Shown piece after piece: positions 55,203-63,110 of a DNA stretch of 64,000 nt. The first letter of the stretch is position 1, and the number at the start of each line of letters is the position of its first letter. The notes beneath the pieces were generated by a model. The model had not been told where the DNA came from, ran no database searches, and worked only from the letters and a program-made list of their open reading frames with translations. The position numbers were made by a program, and so were the translations under genes. Source of the stretch: an alpha proteobacterium HIMB59 (lineage in GTDB: Bacteria > Pseudomonadota > Alphaproteobacteria > HIMB59); contig CP003801.1 of NCBI GenBank assembly GCA_000299115.1, forward strand, positions 558,001 to 622,000, written 5' to 3'.

Positions 55203-56792
55203 ATGTCCGCAACTTCTACTCCACAAAGACAAGAGTCTGATAGACATCAAAAGAAAACCTGGTTAACACACCTTATTTCAAGACCCGAAGTTGGTCCTAT
55301 CGGTGTGATGCTATTACTCTTTGGAATGTTAGGTTACTTCTCAATTCCTGCAGGAGAAATGTCTTGGAACCCTTTTACTGGTGAAGGATTTAATGCTCTT
55401 GGAATAAGAAACTTTCTACGAGTTATCTCTCAGCTTGGAATAATTGCTATCGGAGCAGGAATGTTGATTATTGCTGGAGAGTTTGATTTATCCATCGGCT
55501 CTATGATTGGTTTTGCTGGAGCATGTATGGCGATGATTTTGAGATGGGGGTTTTCTTTTATTATTCCATATTTTTCCTTTGAAGGCGGATTTCACATTGA
55601 ATTTTATACTTTATTTCATATATCGGATGTCTCTCCGATCCTTGCGATTTTTATTACTTTAATATTCACTCTCTTCTTTGGATGGATTCAAGGAACAATT
55701 GTTGTCAAATCTGGATTGCCTTCTTTCATCGTCACTTTGGGCGGGTTGTTCTTCCTCCGAGGGTTAACGGAAGTATCTCTTCGTTCATTTAACCACCGAC
55801 CAGATCAGGCGAAAGGTGCCACAACGGTTACCGAAATTCCTGATATTAAAAATATTGTTAATGTACCTGGTCACGGTGAGATGGTTAGAGAAAAAGCCAA
55901 AGCCTTACCCGAGGCTGATCTTATTTCCATGGCACAATCTCTTCCTGCAGACACAGTCGCAAAGATTACTGAAAGATTAGAATACACATATCAGCGAGTG
56001 GCAGATGCTAAAACGCAAATATTAATTGATAAAGGAACAAAACCTTTACAAGAGGCCCTAGCAAACGCTCAATCAACTGGAAATGAATATATGGTGGGAA
56101 TGATACAAGAGAAAATAGCTAATTTCCAAATTGATCCTGTGGTTCCCCAGACAGTTACTGAAATTGATATTGCCAAAGTTTACATTGACTCTTTATACTC
56201 AGCACAGCCTGTTGCTAACTTCTTTGGCGGAGACATTTTAGAGCCAATGTTTGATTGGTTATATTTCCCTATTGATTGGAATACAAATAATTTTGGAAAT
56301 CAATTTGCACCTGGGCTTTATTCTTGTGTCATGATTTGGCTTATAATCGCGATTGTTTGTTATATTGTATTAAGTCGTACTCAAGCCGGTAACTGGATTT
56401 ATTCAACTGGTGGTAACTTAAGTGCGGCCAAAGCAAATGGTGTGCCCACAGACAAAGTGAAAGTGGCTTTGTTTATGTTCTCTGCATTTTGTGCAACTGT
56501 TTTTGCAACCTGCCAGGTTTTTGAGGTAAATACAGCAGATGCAGCAAAAGGAAACTTAAAAGAATTAGAAGCGATCGCAGCTGCAGTGATTGGTGGGGTT
56601 GTATTAACCGGGGGTTTTGGAACCATATTGGGTATATGTGTTGGTGCATTTATCTTTGGAATTGCAAAAGAGGCATTTTTCTATATCCCGGGTATTGATG
56701 GATCTTTCTATCGTGTCTTCCTAGGTCTTGTTATTATCGCATCAGCCTTAACTAACGAAAATATTCGAAAACGTATCATAGGTAGCATATAA
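55203..56792 (+). CDS. Sugar ABC transporter permease with large periplasmic insert
   Basis: 529 residues, much longer than the usual ~330-400. Core permease motifs are MLIIAGEFDLSIGSMIGFAG, LPSFIVTLGGLFFLRGL, then GNLSAAKANGVPTDKVKV and AVIGGVVLTGGFGTILG. Between about residues 195 and 345, after the helix ending in GLTE, lies a hydrophilic, helix-rich segment with no membrane character, probably in the periplasm where it could meet the binding protein. The family otherwise fits the RbsC/XylH group. ATPase gene follows after 2 bases. Confidence 0.88.
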   Translation: MSATSTPQRQESDRHQKKTWLTHLISRPEVGPIGVMLLLFGMLGYFSIPAGEMSWNPFTGEGFNALGIRNFLRVISQLGIIAIGAGMLIIAGEFDLSIGSMIGFAGACMAMILRWGFSFIIPYFSFEGGFHIEFYTLFHISDVSPILAIFITLIFTLFFGWIQGTIVVKSGLPSFIVTLGGLFFLRGLTEVSLRSFNHRPDQAKGATTVTEIPDIKNIVNVPGHGEMVREKAKALPEADLISMAQSLPADTVAKITERLEYTYQRVADAKTQILIDKGTKPLQEALANAQSTGNEYMVGMIQEKIANFQIDPVVPQTVTEIDIAKVYIDSLYSAQPVANFFGGDILEPMFDWLYFPIDWNTNNFGNQFAPGLYSCVMIWLIIAIVCYIVLSRTQAGNWIYSTGGNLSAAKANGVPTDKVKVALFMFSAFCATVFATCQVFEVNTADAAKGNLKELEAIAAAVIGGVVLTGGFGTILGICVGAFIFGIAKEAFFYIPGIDGSFYRVFLGLVIIASALTNENIRKRIIGSI

Positions 56793-56794
56793 CC

Positions 56795-57583
56795 ATGTCA
56801 GATAACAAAACACCTTTCATTGAAATTACTGATTTAGTTAAGAAATTTGGTACTTTTACCGCGTTAAACGGAGTCTCTCTTAATGTTTTACCAGGAGAAG
56901 TCCATGCTTTACTTGGTGATAATGGTGCGGGAAAGTCTACATTGATCAAAGTTCTATCTGGTGTGCATCAACCTACATCTGGAACTATCAAAGTTGCAGG
57001 AAATGAAGTGAAGTTTGGATCTCCAAGAGAGGCGACAGCAGCGGGTATTGGTACTGTTTATCAGGATTTGGCACTTAATGCTCTTACCTCAGTTACCAGA
57101 AATTTCTTTTTAGGTAATGAGCTGAAAAAAGGACCAGGCCCTTTAGGTATTTTAGATTTCGATGCTATGAATGAAATAGCTATCGCAGAGATGGGTAAAA
57201 TTGGAATTAATATTTCAGACCCTACTCAATTGGTGGGTACAATGTCAGGTGGACAAAGACAAACCTTAGCTATTGCTCGAGCGATCTATTTTGGTGCGAA
57301 AGTTCTTATTCTGGATGAACCAACTTCTGCGCTTGGTCAAAAACAGCAAATGGAAGTTTTAAAAACTATCAAAAAAGTTCAACAACTCGGAAATATTGCG
57401 ATTATTCTTATTACTCATAATGAAATCCACGCAAGGTTAATTGCAGATCGTTTTACTTTCTTAAGTTTAGGTGAGGTTATTGGCGCAGGTCAATCTTCAG
57501 AATTAGGTGGAGAAGATATTAAACGATTAATGGCGGGTGGTGCTGAAATTGGCGACTTAGCCAAAGAGCTCGAAGCAGTTTAA
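56795..57583 (+). CDS. Sugar ABC transporter ATPase
   Basis: 262 residues, a single nucleotide-binding domain. Walker A GDNGAGKST, signature GTMSGGQRQTLA, Walker B VLILDEPTSAL, switch His in ILITHNE. It energises the permease at 55203. It ends 3 bp from the stop of the convergent HpcH/HpaI aldolase gene. Closely similar in layout to the FrcA-like ATPase at 46290, so the two transporters are probably related. Confidence 0.91.
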   Translation: MSDNKTPFIEITDLVKKFGTFTALNGVSLNVLPGEVHALLGDNGAGKSTLIKVLSGVHQPTSGTIKVAGNEVKFGSPREATAAGIGTVYQDLALNALTSVTRNFFLGNELKKGPGPLGILDFDAMNEIAIAEMGKIGINISDPTQLVGTMSGGQRQTLAIARAIYFGAKVLILDEPTSALGQKQQMEVLKTIKKVQQLGNIAIILITHNEIHARLIADRFTFLSLGEVIGAGQSSELGGEDIKRLMAGGAEIGDLAKELEAV

Positions 57584-57586
57584 GAT

Positions 57587-58408
57587 TTAATAAGAGCTAG
57601 GATTAGTATCTTTTGAAGACTCATCATGTTCTTGATTAGTCAATTCTTTAAATTTTTTGACATGAGCGCCTGCAGCGCCAGCTAGTAGTCTTACGTCATT
57701 TGTAATCGTCACTAAATCAAATCCCCATTCAGCAGCTTGGGCCGCATATTCAGGTGTACCACAATGTAAGCAAGCAACCTTTCCATGATTATGGGCAGTG
57801 CTTAGAATTTTCTTTTTAGCTTCAATCATTTCTGGTTCTTTTCGATCAAAACCAGGAACTAGTTTGCCTTGATTTAAGCCAATTGTTAAATCAGCTGTTC
57901 CAATGTACAAACCATCGAGTCCAGGAGTTGAAGCTATATCATCTAAATTATCAAATGCTTCTTGAGTCTCGATCATTGCTAAACAAAATGTATTCTCATT
58001 AGCTTCATAAAAGTAATTCGAACTGACTGAAAAGTTAGCTCTTGTTGGGCCAAAACTTCTAATACCTATAGGAGGATATTTACAGTCTTGTACTAATTGC
58101 TCGGCTTGTTTTCGATTATTGACCATCGGACAAATAATTCCTAAAGCACCTGCATCCATCACTTTAGAAATCACAGCATGGTCTAGGGATGAAACTCTAC
58201 AAATAGGTGTCACACCACTATGTCGAATACTTTGAATCATGGTCAGTAAATCATTAAACCCAATCATGCCATGTTGATAATCAACCGTTAGGGCGTCATA
58301 GCCTTGTTCTGACATAATTTCAGCAGTAAAAGAATTTGGTATTGATAAAAAACTATTAAGAGCTACTTGTTTTTTTGCCCATTTTGATTTGACTAAATTA
58401 GTTATCAT
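57587..58408 (-). CDS. HpcH/HpaI-family aldolase
   Basis: 273-residue class II TIM-barrel lyase. The pattern is YDALTVDYQHGMIGF, ICRVSSLDHAVISKVMDAGALGIICPMVN, metal ligands in MIETQEAF and LYIGTADLTIGLN. It cleaves a 2-keto-3-deoxy-type acid or related ketoacid into pyruvate or another ketoacid plus an aldehyde. It lies upstream of iolG on the opposite side of a 67-bp gap, so it may act on a breakdown product of the imported sugar or cyclitol. Substrate unknown. Confidence 0.85.
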   Translation of the reverse strand: MITNLVKSKWAKKQVALNSFLSIPNSFTAEIMSEQGYDALTVDYQHGMIGFNDLLTMIQSIRHSGVTPICRVSSLDHAVISKVMDAGALGIICPMVNNRKQAEQLVQDCKYPPIGIRSFGPTRANFSVSSNYFYEANENTFCLAMIETQEAFDNLDDIASTPGLDGLYIGTADLTIGLNQGKLVPGFDRKEPEMIEAKKKILSTAHNHGKVACLHCGTPEYAAQAAEWGFDLVTITNDVRLLAGAAGAHVKKFKELTNQEHDESSKDTNPSSY

Positions 58409-58475
58409 GAAGGATAAAACTAAAGTTAATTTAAGTAATTACAATTATTAATTAATTATTTATTAATGTGTTAAA

Positions 58476-59480
58476 TTAATTAATATTTTCCATTTTCCCA
58501 CTAGCTATAGACTTGAATGCGGTTTCAGCTAATAGAAGTGCTTTTCGACCGTCTTCAAAGTCAACGGTAGGAGAAGTTTTGTTAACAATAGTCTCGACGA
58601 AAGCTGTAATTTCATTCATGTATGCCTCTTGATATCTTTCAATGAAGAAATTCAAATAAGGTTCTTTTTTTTCAACAAATGCTGTGGAGTATTTTTTTAC
58701 TTCATGTGCTTTACGATTATCGCTGATCACCATTCCTTTAGATCCAAAAAGTTCCACTCTCTGGTCATATCCATATGCTGCTGAGCGTGAGTTAATAATG
58801 TTACATTGTTTGCCGGAAGCAGTTTCCATTATCACCATTAATGTATCGCTATCATTTAATTCAGTTTTAATCTTTGGCTCGACAAGAGCATTTGAAATTG
58901 CAAATAATCTAGTGGGCTCTTCACCTAACATGAATCTCGCTAAATCAAAATCGTGAATGGTCATATCTCGAAATTGCCCACCGGATACTTTTAAGTAATC
59001 CCAACTAGGAAGTCCTGGATCACGAGAAGTAATAATACACTGGTGAAGATCTCCAATTTCCCCATTCACTAAAGAATTTTTTGCAGCCAAGTGTCCAGGA
59101 TCAAAACGTCTATTAAAACCTAACTGGATAGGTACTGAATTATTTTTTAATCTTTCCGCACACTCATTTACTTTATTTATATCAAGATCAATTGGCTTTT
59201 CGCATAAGACAGGTTTATTAGCAGCGACTGATTTTTCAATAAATTCAATATGAGTATCTGTAGGGGAAGCAATCAGAATAGCATCAATATCAGCATTTGA
59301 GAAAATTTCACTATCATTTGTTACAGCGGATACGCCTAATTCTGAGGCGACTTTGTTGGCGAATTCCTCATTAATATCATAGACACAGGCTAGTGAAGTC
59401 ATTTCATGCAGGGCGACATTTCGAGCATGCATTTGGCCAATCCTGCCACAACCAAGCACTGCGATATGGATTTTTTTCAT
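58476..59480 (-). CDS. iolG: Inositol 2-dehydrogenase
   Basis: 334-residue Gfo/Idh/MocA oxidoreductase. The opening VLGCGRIGQMHARN, CEKPIDLD with the catalytic Lys, LGFNRRFDPGH, VSGGQFRDMTIHDFDLARF (catalytic Asp and His) and YGYDQRVELFGSKGM fit IolG closely. It oxidises myo-inositol to 2-keto-myo-inositol with NAD. Divergent from iolE, the next enzyme in the pathway, across a 97-bp gap, which probably holds both promoters. Confidence 0.85.
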   Translation of the reverse strand: MKKIHIAVLGCGRIGQMHARNVALHEMTSLACVYDINEEFANKVASELGVSAVTNDSEIFSNADIDAILIASPTDTHIEFIEKSVAANKPVLCEKPIDLDINKVNECAERLKNNSVPIQLGFNRRFDPGHLAAKNSLVNGEIGDLHQCIITSRDPGLPSWDYLKVSGGQFRDMTIHDFDLARFMLGEEPTRLFAISNALVEPKIKTELNDSDTLMVIMETASGKQCNIINSRSAAYGYDQRVELFGSKGMVISDNRKAHEVKKYSTAFVEKKEPYLNFFIERYQEAYMNEITAFVETIVNKTSPTVDFEDGRKALLLAETAFKSIASGKMENIN

Positions 59481-59577
59481 AGAGAAATTTTATAAACTAC
59501 TTTTTTGTTAAAAAAATAAAAAAGTTTTCACAAAATTATTTTTTTAAGTATGATCTCTTCTTCAAAAGGATTTTAAT

Positions 59578-60486
59578 ATGAAAGCTAAACTTGGGATTGC
59601 CCCCATCGCATGGTCTAACGATGACTTACCTGAGCTAGGAGGAGAGACAACACTTGAGACGTGTTTAAGTGAGTCAAAAATTGCTGGCTTTTCTGGAGTT
59701 GAAACAGGAGGGAAATTCCCAAAAACTTCTAGCGAACTCGGACCTATTTTAAAAAAACATGAACTCTATCTAGCTTCCGGCTGGTATTCAGGAACTATCT
59801 TAGACAATGATCTTGAAAAAGAAAAAGATCAAGCACTTGGCCAATTAACTTTATTTAAAGATTTAAACGCACCATGTTTGGTTTATGGAGAGACTGCCGG
59901 AACTATTCAAAATGTCCGTCACGCTCCACTTAATTCTAAAAGAAAAATTCATCCTGAGGATTTTAAGGAATATGGAAAGAAACTCACTGCCTTTGCAGAA
60001 TACTGTGCTGATTTTGGTATGCCTATTTCATTCCATCATCACATGGGTACGGCAATTGAGACAGAAGAAGAACTTGATCTTTTAATGAACCATACAGGTG
60101 AGGCTGTTTATTTACTTTTTGATACTGGTCATATGACCTTTGCTGGTGGGAATTCGATTAATGTTATCAATAAATATGCAAAAAGAATGAACCATTTTCA
60201 TGCAAAAGATATTCGCTCTGAGGTTGTTAATAATTTAGATCGATCTAAAGAAAGTTTTTTAGATGCTGTGCTGAAGGGAGCATTCACTGTTCCTGGCGAT
60301 GGCAGTATTGACTTCAAAGAAGTCGTTAAAACTTTGGCTGAAAATGAATACGAAGGATGGTTTATTGTAGAAGCTGAGCAAGATCCTGCTAAAGCTAACC
60401 CTCTCGAATATGCTAAAATCGGAAATAAAGAGTTAGTTGAATGTTTAAATATGTATGGATATGAAATAGAAGGGTATAAAGAATGA
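59578..60486 (+). CDS. iolE: Inosose dehydratase-like (IolE)
   Basis: 302 residues, TIM-barrel xylose-isomerase-like fold. GIAPIAWSNDDLPELGG, GFSGVETGGKFPK, LASGWYSG and FHHHMGTAIETEEELD with metal His/Glu residues, then FDTGHMTFAGG, match IolE. It dehydrates 2-keto-myo-inositol. It overlaps the following short-chain dehydrogenase gene (ATGA), so they are coupled. Conservation is strong, so the assignment is good, though the exact inosose isomer is not fixed by sequence. Confidence 0.86.
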   Translation: MKAKLGIAPIAWSNDDLPELGGETTLETCLSESKIAGFSGVETGGKFPKTSSELGPILKKHELYLASGWYSGTILDNDLEKEKDQALGQLTLFKDLNAPCLVYGETAGTIQNVRHAPLNSKRKIHPEDFKEYGKKLTAFAEYCADFGMPISFHHHMGTAIETEEELDLLMNHTGEAVYLLFDTGHMTFAGGNSINVINKYAKRMNHFHAKDIRSEVVNNLDRSKESFLDAVLKGAFTVPGDGSIDFKEVVKTLAENEYEGWFIVEAEQDPAKANPLEYAKIGNKELVECLNMYGYEIEGYKE

Positions 60487-61301
60487 ACAAGGTTGAAGGA
60501 AAAGTAGCAATAGTTACTGGTGGCACCCAAGGGCTAGGTAAAGCTATAGCAATAAATTTTGCAAAAGGGGGAGCAAGAGGAATAGTTATTTTGGGTAGAA
60601 ATGAAGATCGTGGAAATGAGGTAGCTAATTCAATTACAAAAGAATTAGGATGCAAGACTTCATTTATCAAAACAGAACTTTCAAATGTAGAAGACTGTCG
60701 ACAAGCTGTTGCCACAACTAAAAAAGAATTTTCTCAGATAGACATTCTAGTTAATGCAGCAGGTATTACGGATAGAGGGAACATCGTTGAAACATCTGAG
60801 GAGTTATTTGATAAAATGATTGGGGTTAATGTAAAAGGTCCTTTTTTTCTGACTCAAGATGTCGTCAAAATTATGATTGAAAAAGAAATTAAAGGTTCCA
60901 TAGTAAACATCGGATCGCAAGCAGCTTTAACTGGCCAGCCTTTTCTGGCATCTTATAGTTTATCTAAAGGAGCACTTGCTACCTTGACTAAGAATACCGC
61001 TTTTGCTTTATTGAAAAACAATATTAGAGTGAATCAACTTAATATTGGATGGATGGCCTCAGATGGAGAACATCAAATTCAAACTAAATTTCATAATGCA
61101 CCAGAAAACTGGCTCGAGGAAGCATCTAAACACCAACCTTTTGGTAGAATATTAGGAACTGATGAAGTTGCCAAAGCTGTCGCCTTCTTAGCTTCTGAAG
61201 ACTCAGGCATGATGACTGGTTCTGTAATTGATTTTGATCAATCTGTAGTTGGCGGGTATCCTTTTTCTCCACCAATGCCAGCAGAAAAAATAAAAATTTA
61301 A
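60483..61301 (+). CDS. Short-chain dehydrogenase/reductase
   Basis: 272 residues of the classical SDR fold. Cofactor loop TGGTQGLGKAIA, structural LVNAAG, catalytic Ser in NIGSQAAL and Tyr-x3-Lys in ASYSLSKGAL. The end (GSVIDFDQSVVGGY) is typical. Coupled to iolE by a 4-bp overlap, it may act on an inositol isomer or later intermediate. Ends 4 bp from the stop of the convergent regulator. Confidence 0.88.
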   Translation: MNKVEGKVAIVTGGTQGLGKAIAINFAKGGARGIVILGRNEDRGNEVANSITKELGCKTSFIKTELSNVEDCRQAVATTKKEFSQIDILVNAAGITDRGNIVETSEELFDKMIGVNVKGPFFLTQDVVKIMIEKEIKGSIVNIGSQAALTGQPFLASYSLSKGALATLTKNTAFALLKNNIRVNQLNIGWMASDGEHQIQTKFHNAPENWLEEASKHQPFGRILGTDEVAKAVAFLASEDSGMMTGSVIDFDQSVVGGYPFSPPMPAEKIKI

Positions 61302-61305
61302 TTTT

Positions 61306-62991
61306 TTAAGACAAATATTTCTGAGCACTTTTTTGACAGTGCTCTAAAGTAGTTCTCAGATCTTTGTTTAAAAATAAATAATCAAATATTTTTTCTCCAA
61401 TCTCTTCAATAATATTTGAATATGTGGGTAATGGGTATCTGGCCCACTCAACAAACTTTTCATCTTTTTCCATTTTATCTATTTCGTTAAATATAGGACT
61501 TAAAGCTTTTACTTCCGGATCGTTTACAACGCTAAACAAAGGAGAAGATAAACTCCCATGCTCAATATAGTATTTGATTATTTCAGGAGAAACAAACTTT
61601 CTAATATTAGACATAATAAATGGAATTTTCTCTTCAGAAATATTTGAGGGAATACCCATAGAAAATCCACCAATTGGAGAAACTTGAAATAATGAGTGCC
61701 CCGCTGGTCTGGGCAGATATCCAGTATTATTATAGGCAGGTGACTTTTTATTTAACTCAAAAAGATGAGCACGACTACTCCAATTGAAAACCATGGCAGA
61801 TTTGCCTTGGCTATAAAATTCCACACATTCATCATTAGATTGAGATGAGATATTACTTGGTGAGTAAGAAATTAATTCTTTAAGCATCTTAGCTGCATTG
61901 AAGGCAGCTTCAGATAAAAAATTTGCCTTCAAAGTGATTTTTTCAGAGTCTAGATCATAAACCTTATCACCTATATATCTCAAGTTAACATAAGGTTTAC
62001 CAAAGTTGGCCATCGCTAAAATGAAACTGGTTGCAAGAGGCTGACCTTTTTTAGCTGGCCATGAAATTGGGCTTTCAATTTCATTGCTATTATTAAGAAT
62101 TTTACATGCGGAGAATAACTCATCAAAATTTACGGGTGGTTTTATTTTATACTTCTTAAATAAATCCTGCCTATAAAATAATAAATCTGGGATAGCCTCT
62201 ATTGGAATCCCAAAAAGTTGCTTTTTGAATGAACTTGAACGTATACCTGAGTAATGAAAGTCATTTAAATTTAAACCTATTTTTTCGACATATTTGTCAA
62301 GGGGAGTTAAACAATCTAAATTTACTAGTTGACCTATCCAGGGGATATTGAAAGCAATAATATCAAATTTAGATTTAGAATTTGATTGAGAGTTTGTAAT
62401 AATTTTATTTAATAGTTTTTTCAAATCACTTTCAATGTTGAGTTCAATTTGACAATCAAAAATGTATTCAAAAAAATCTAAATTTTTTTTTATTACTTTA
62501 AATGTTGGGTTATCATTTGATAGAAATCGAATTTTTTTAAATTTTTTATTTTGATTTGTAATTACAGTTGGTGCAGGAATTATATTTCCTGCAGATAGAG
62601 AAGTTCCAAAATAGAAATTATTATCGACTCCACCAAATCCAAGTTGGGAGGCAAATTCGTTTTTAATGAGTAACAAGTATTCTGTAAATTCTTTAATCAA
62701 ATCCCCACTAGGATGTATTGAAAAAGATTTTCCAGATTTTGTCTTAGATCTCTTAATTAGTTTTTTTTCTTTGATTAATTTATTAACTTTTCTTAAACCT
62801 GTAGCAAAAGGTAACCCTGATACTTGAATAATGCTAGTTGTGGTACATATCTTGTTTTCAAGATGATTTGAAATGACATAGGAAAATATTCTCCAATCAG
62901 CATCAATAGTTTGATTGGAGACAGTTTTGTTGAATAAAATTCTTGTTTTGCTTACAAACTTTAAAAGGGTTGTTATTTCATTTCTATTCAT
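61306..62991 (-). CDS. Winged-helix regulator fused to a MalE-like solute-binding domain
   Basis: 561 residues. Residues about 30-95 form a winged helix-turn-helix (IFSYVISNHL, ICTTTSIIQVSGLPFATGL, then a basic wing KRSKTKSGKSF), MarR/GntR-like. After a helical linker, residues ~150-560 read as a family 1 extracellular solute-binding protein: FDIIAFNIPWIGQL, DLLFYRQDLFKKYKI, YSQGKSAMVFNWSSRAHLF, SPIGGFSMGIP. No signal peptide, so the binding domain must be cytoplasmic and probably senses a sugar. Divergent from a binding-protein gene with a 17-bp palindrome in between. It is the only recognisable transcription factor in the window. Confidence 0.82.
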   Translation of the reverse strand: MNRNEITTLLKFVSKTRILFNKTVSNQTIDADWRIFSYVISNHLENKICTTTSIIQVSGLPFATGLRKVNKLIKEKKLIKRSKTKSGKSFSIHPSGDLIKEFTEYLLLIKNEFASQLGFGGVDNNFYFGTSLSAGNIIPAPTVITNQNKKFKKIRFLSNDNPTFKVIKKNLDFFEYIFDCQIELNIESDLKKLLNKIITNSQSNSKSKFDIIAFNIPWIGQLVNLDCLTPLDKYVEKIGLNLNDFHYSGIRSSSFKKQLFGIPIEAIPDLLFYRQDLFKKYKIKPPVNFDELFSACKILNNSNEIESPISWPAKKGQPLATSFILAMANFGKPYVNLRYIGDKVYDLDSEKITLKANFLSEAAFNAAKMLKELISYSPSNISSQSNDECVEFYSQGKSAMVFNWSSRAHLFELNKKSPAYNNTGYLPRPAGHSLFQVSPIGGFSMGIPSNISEEKIPFIMSNIRKFVSPEIIKYYIEHGSLSSPLFSVVNDPEVKALSPIFNEIDKMEKDEKFVEWARYPLPTYSNIIEEIGEKIFDYLFLNKDLRTTLEHCQKSAQKYLS

Positions 62992-63028
62992 GGTTGAAAA
63001 ATATCTAATTTAACAGCAATTATTTAAA

Positions 63029-63045
63029 ATATTCAATTTGAATAT
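63029..63045. promoter_or_regulatory. 17-bp palindrome, candidate operator
   Basis: ATATTCAATTTGAATAT is a perfect inverted repeat with 8-bp arms around one central base. It lies midway between the fusion regulator (start 62991) and the divergent sugar-binding protein (start 63111). A shorter palindrome TAGATAATCTA sits at 63074-63084. Such a site would suit a dimeric winged-helix protein. Function inferred from position and symmetry. Confidence 0.5.
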
Positions 63046-63110
63046 ATTAGACATTATATCTCTTTTAAAATTATAGATAATCTAACCATTAGGATATAAG
63101 GAGGATATAG

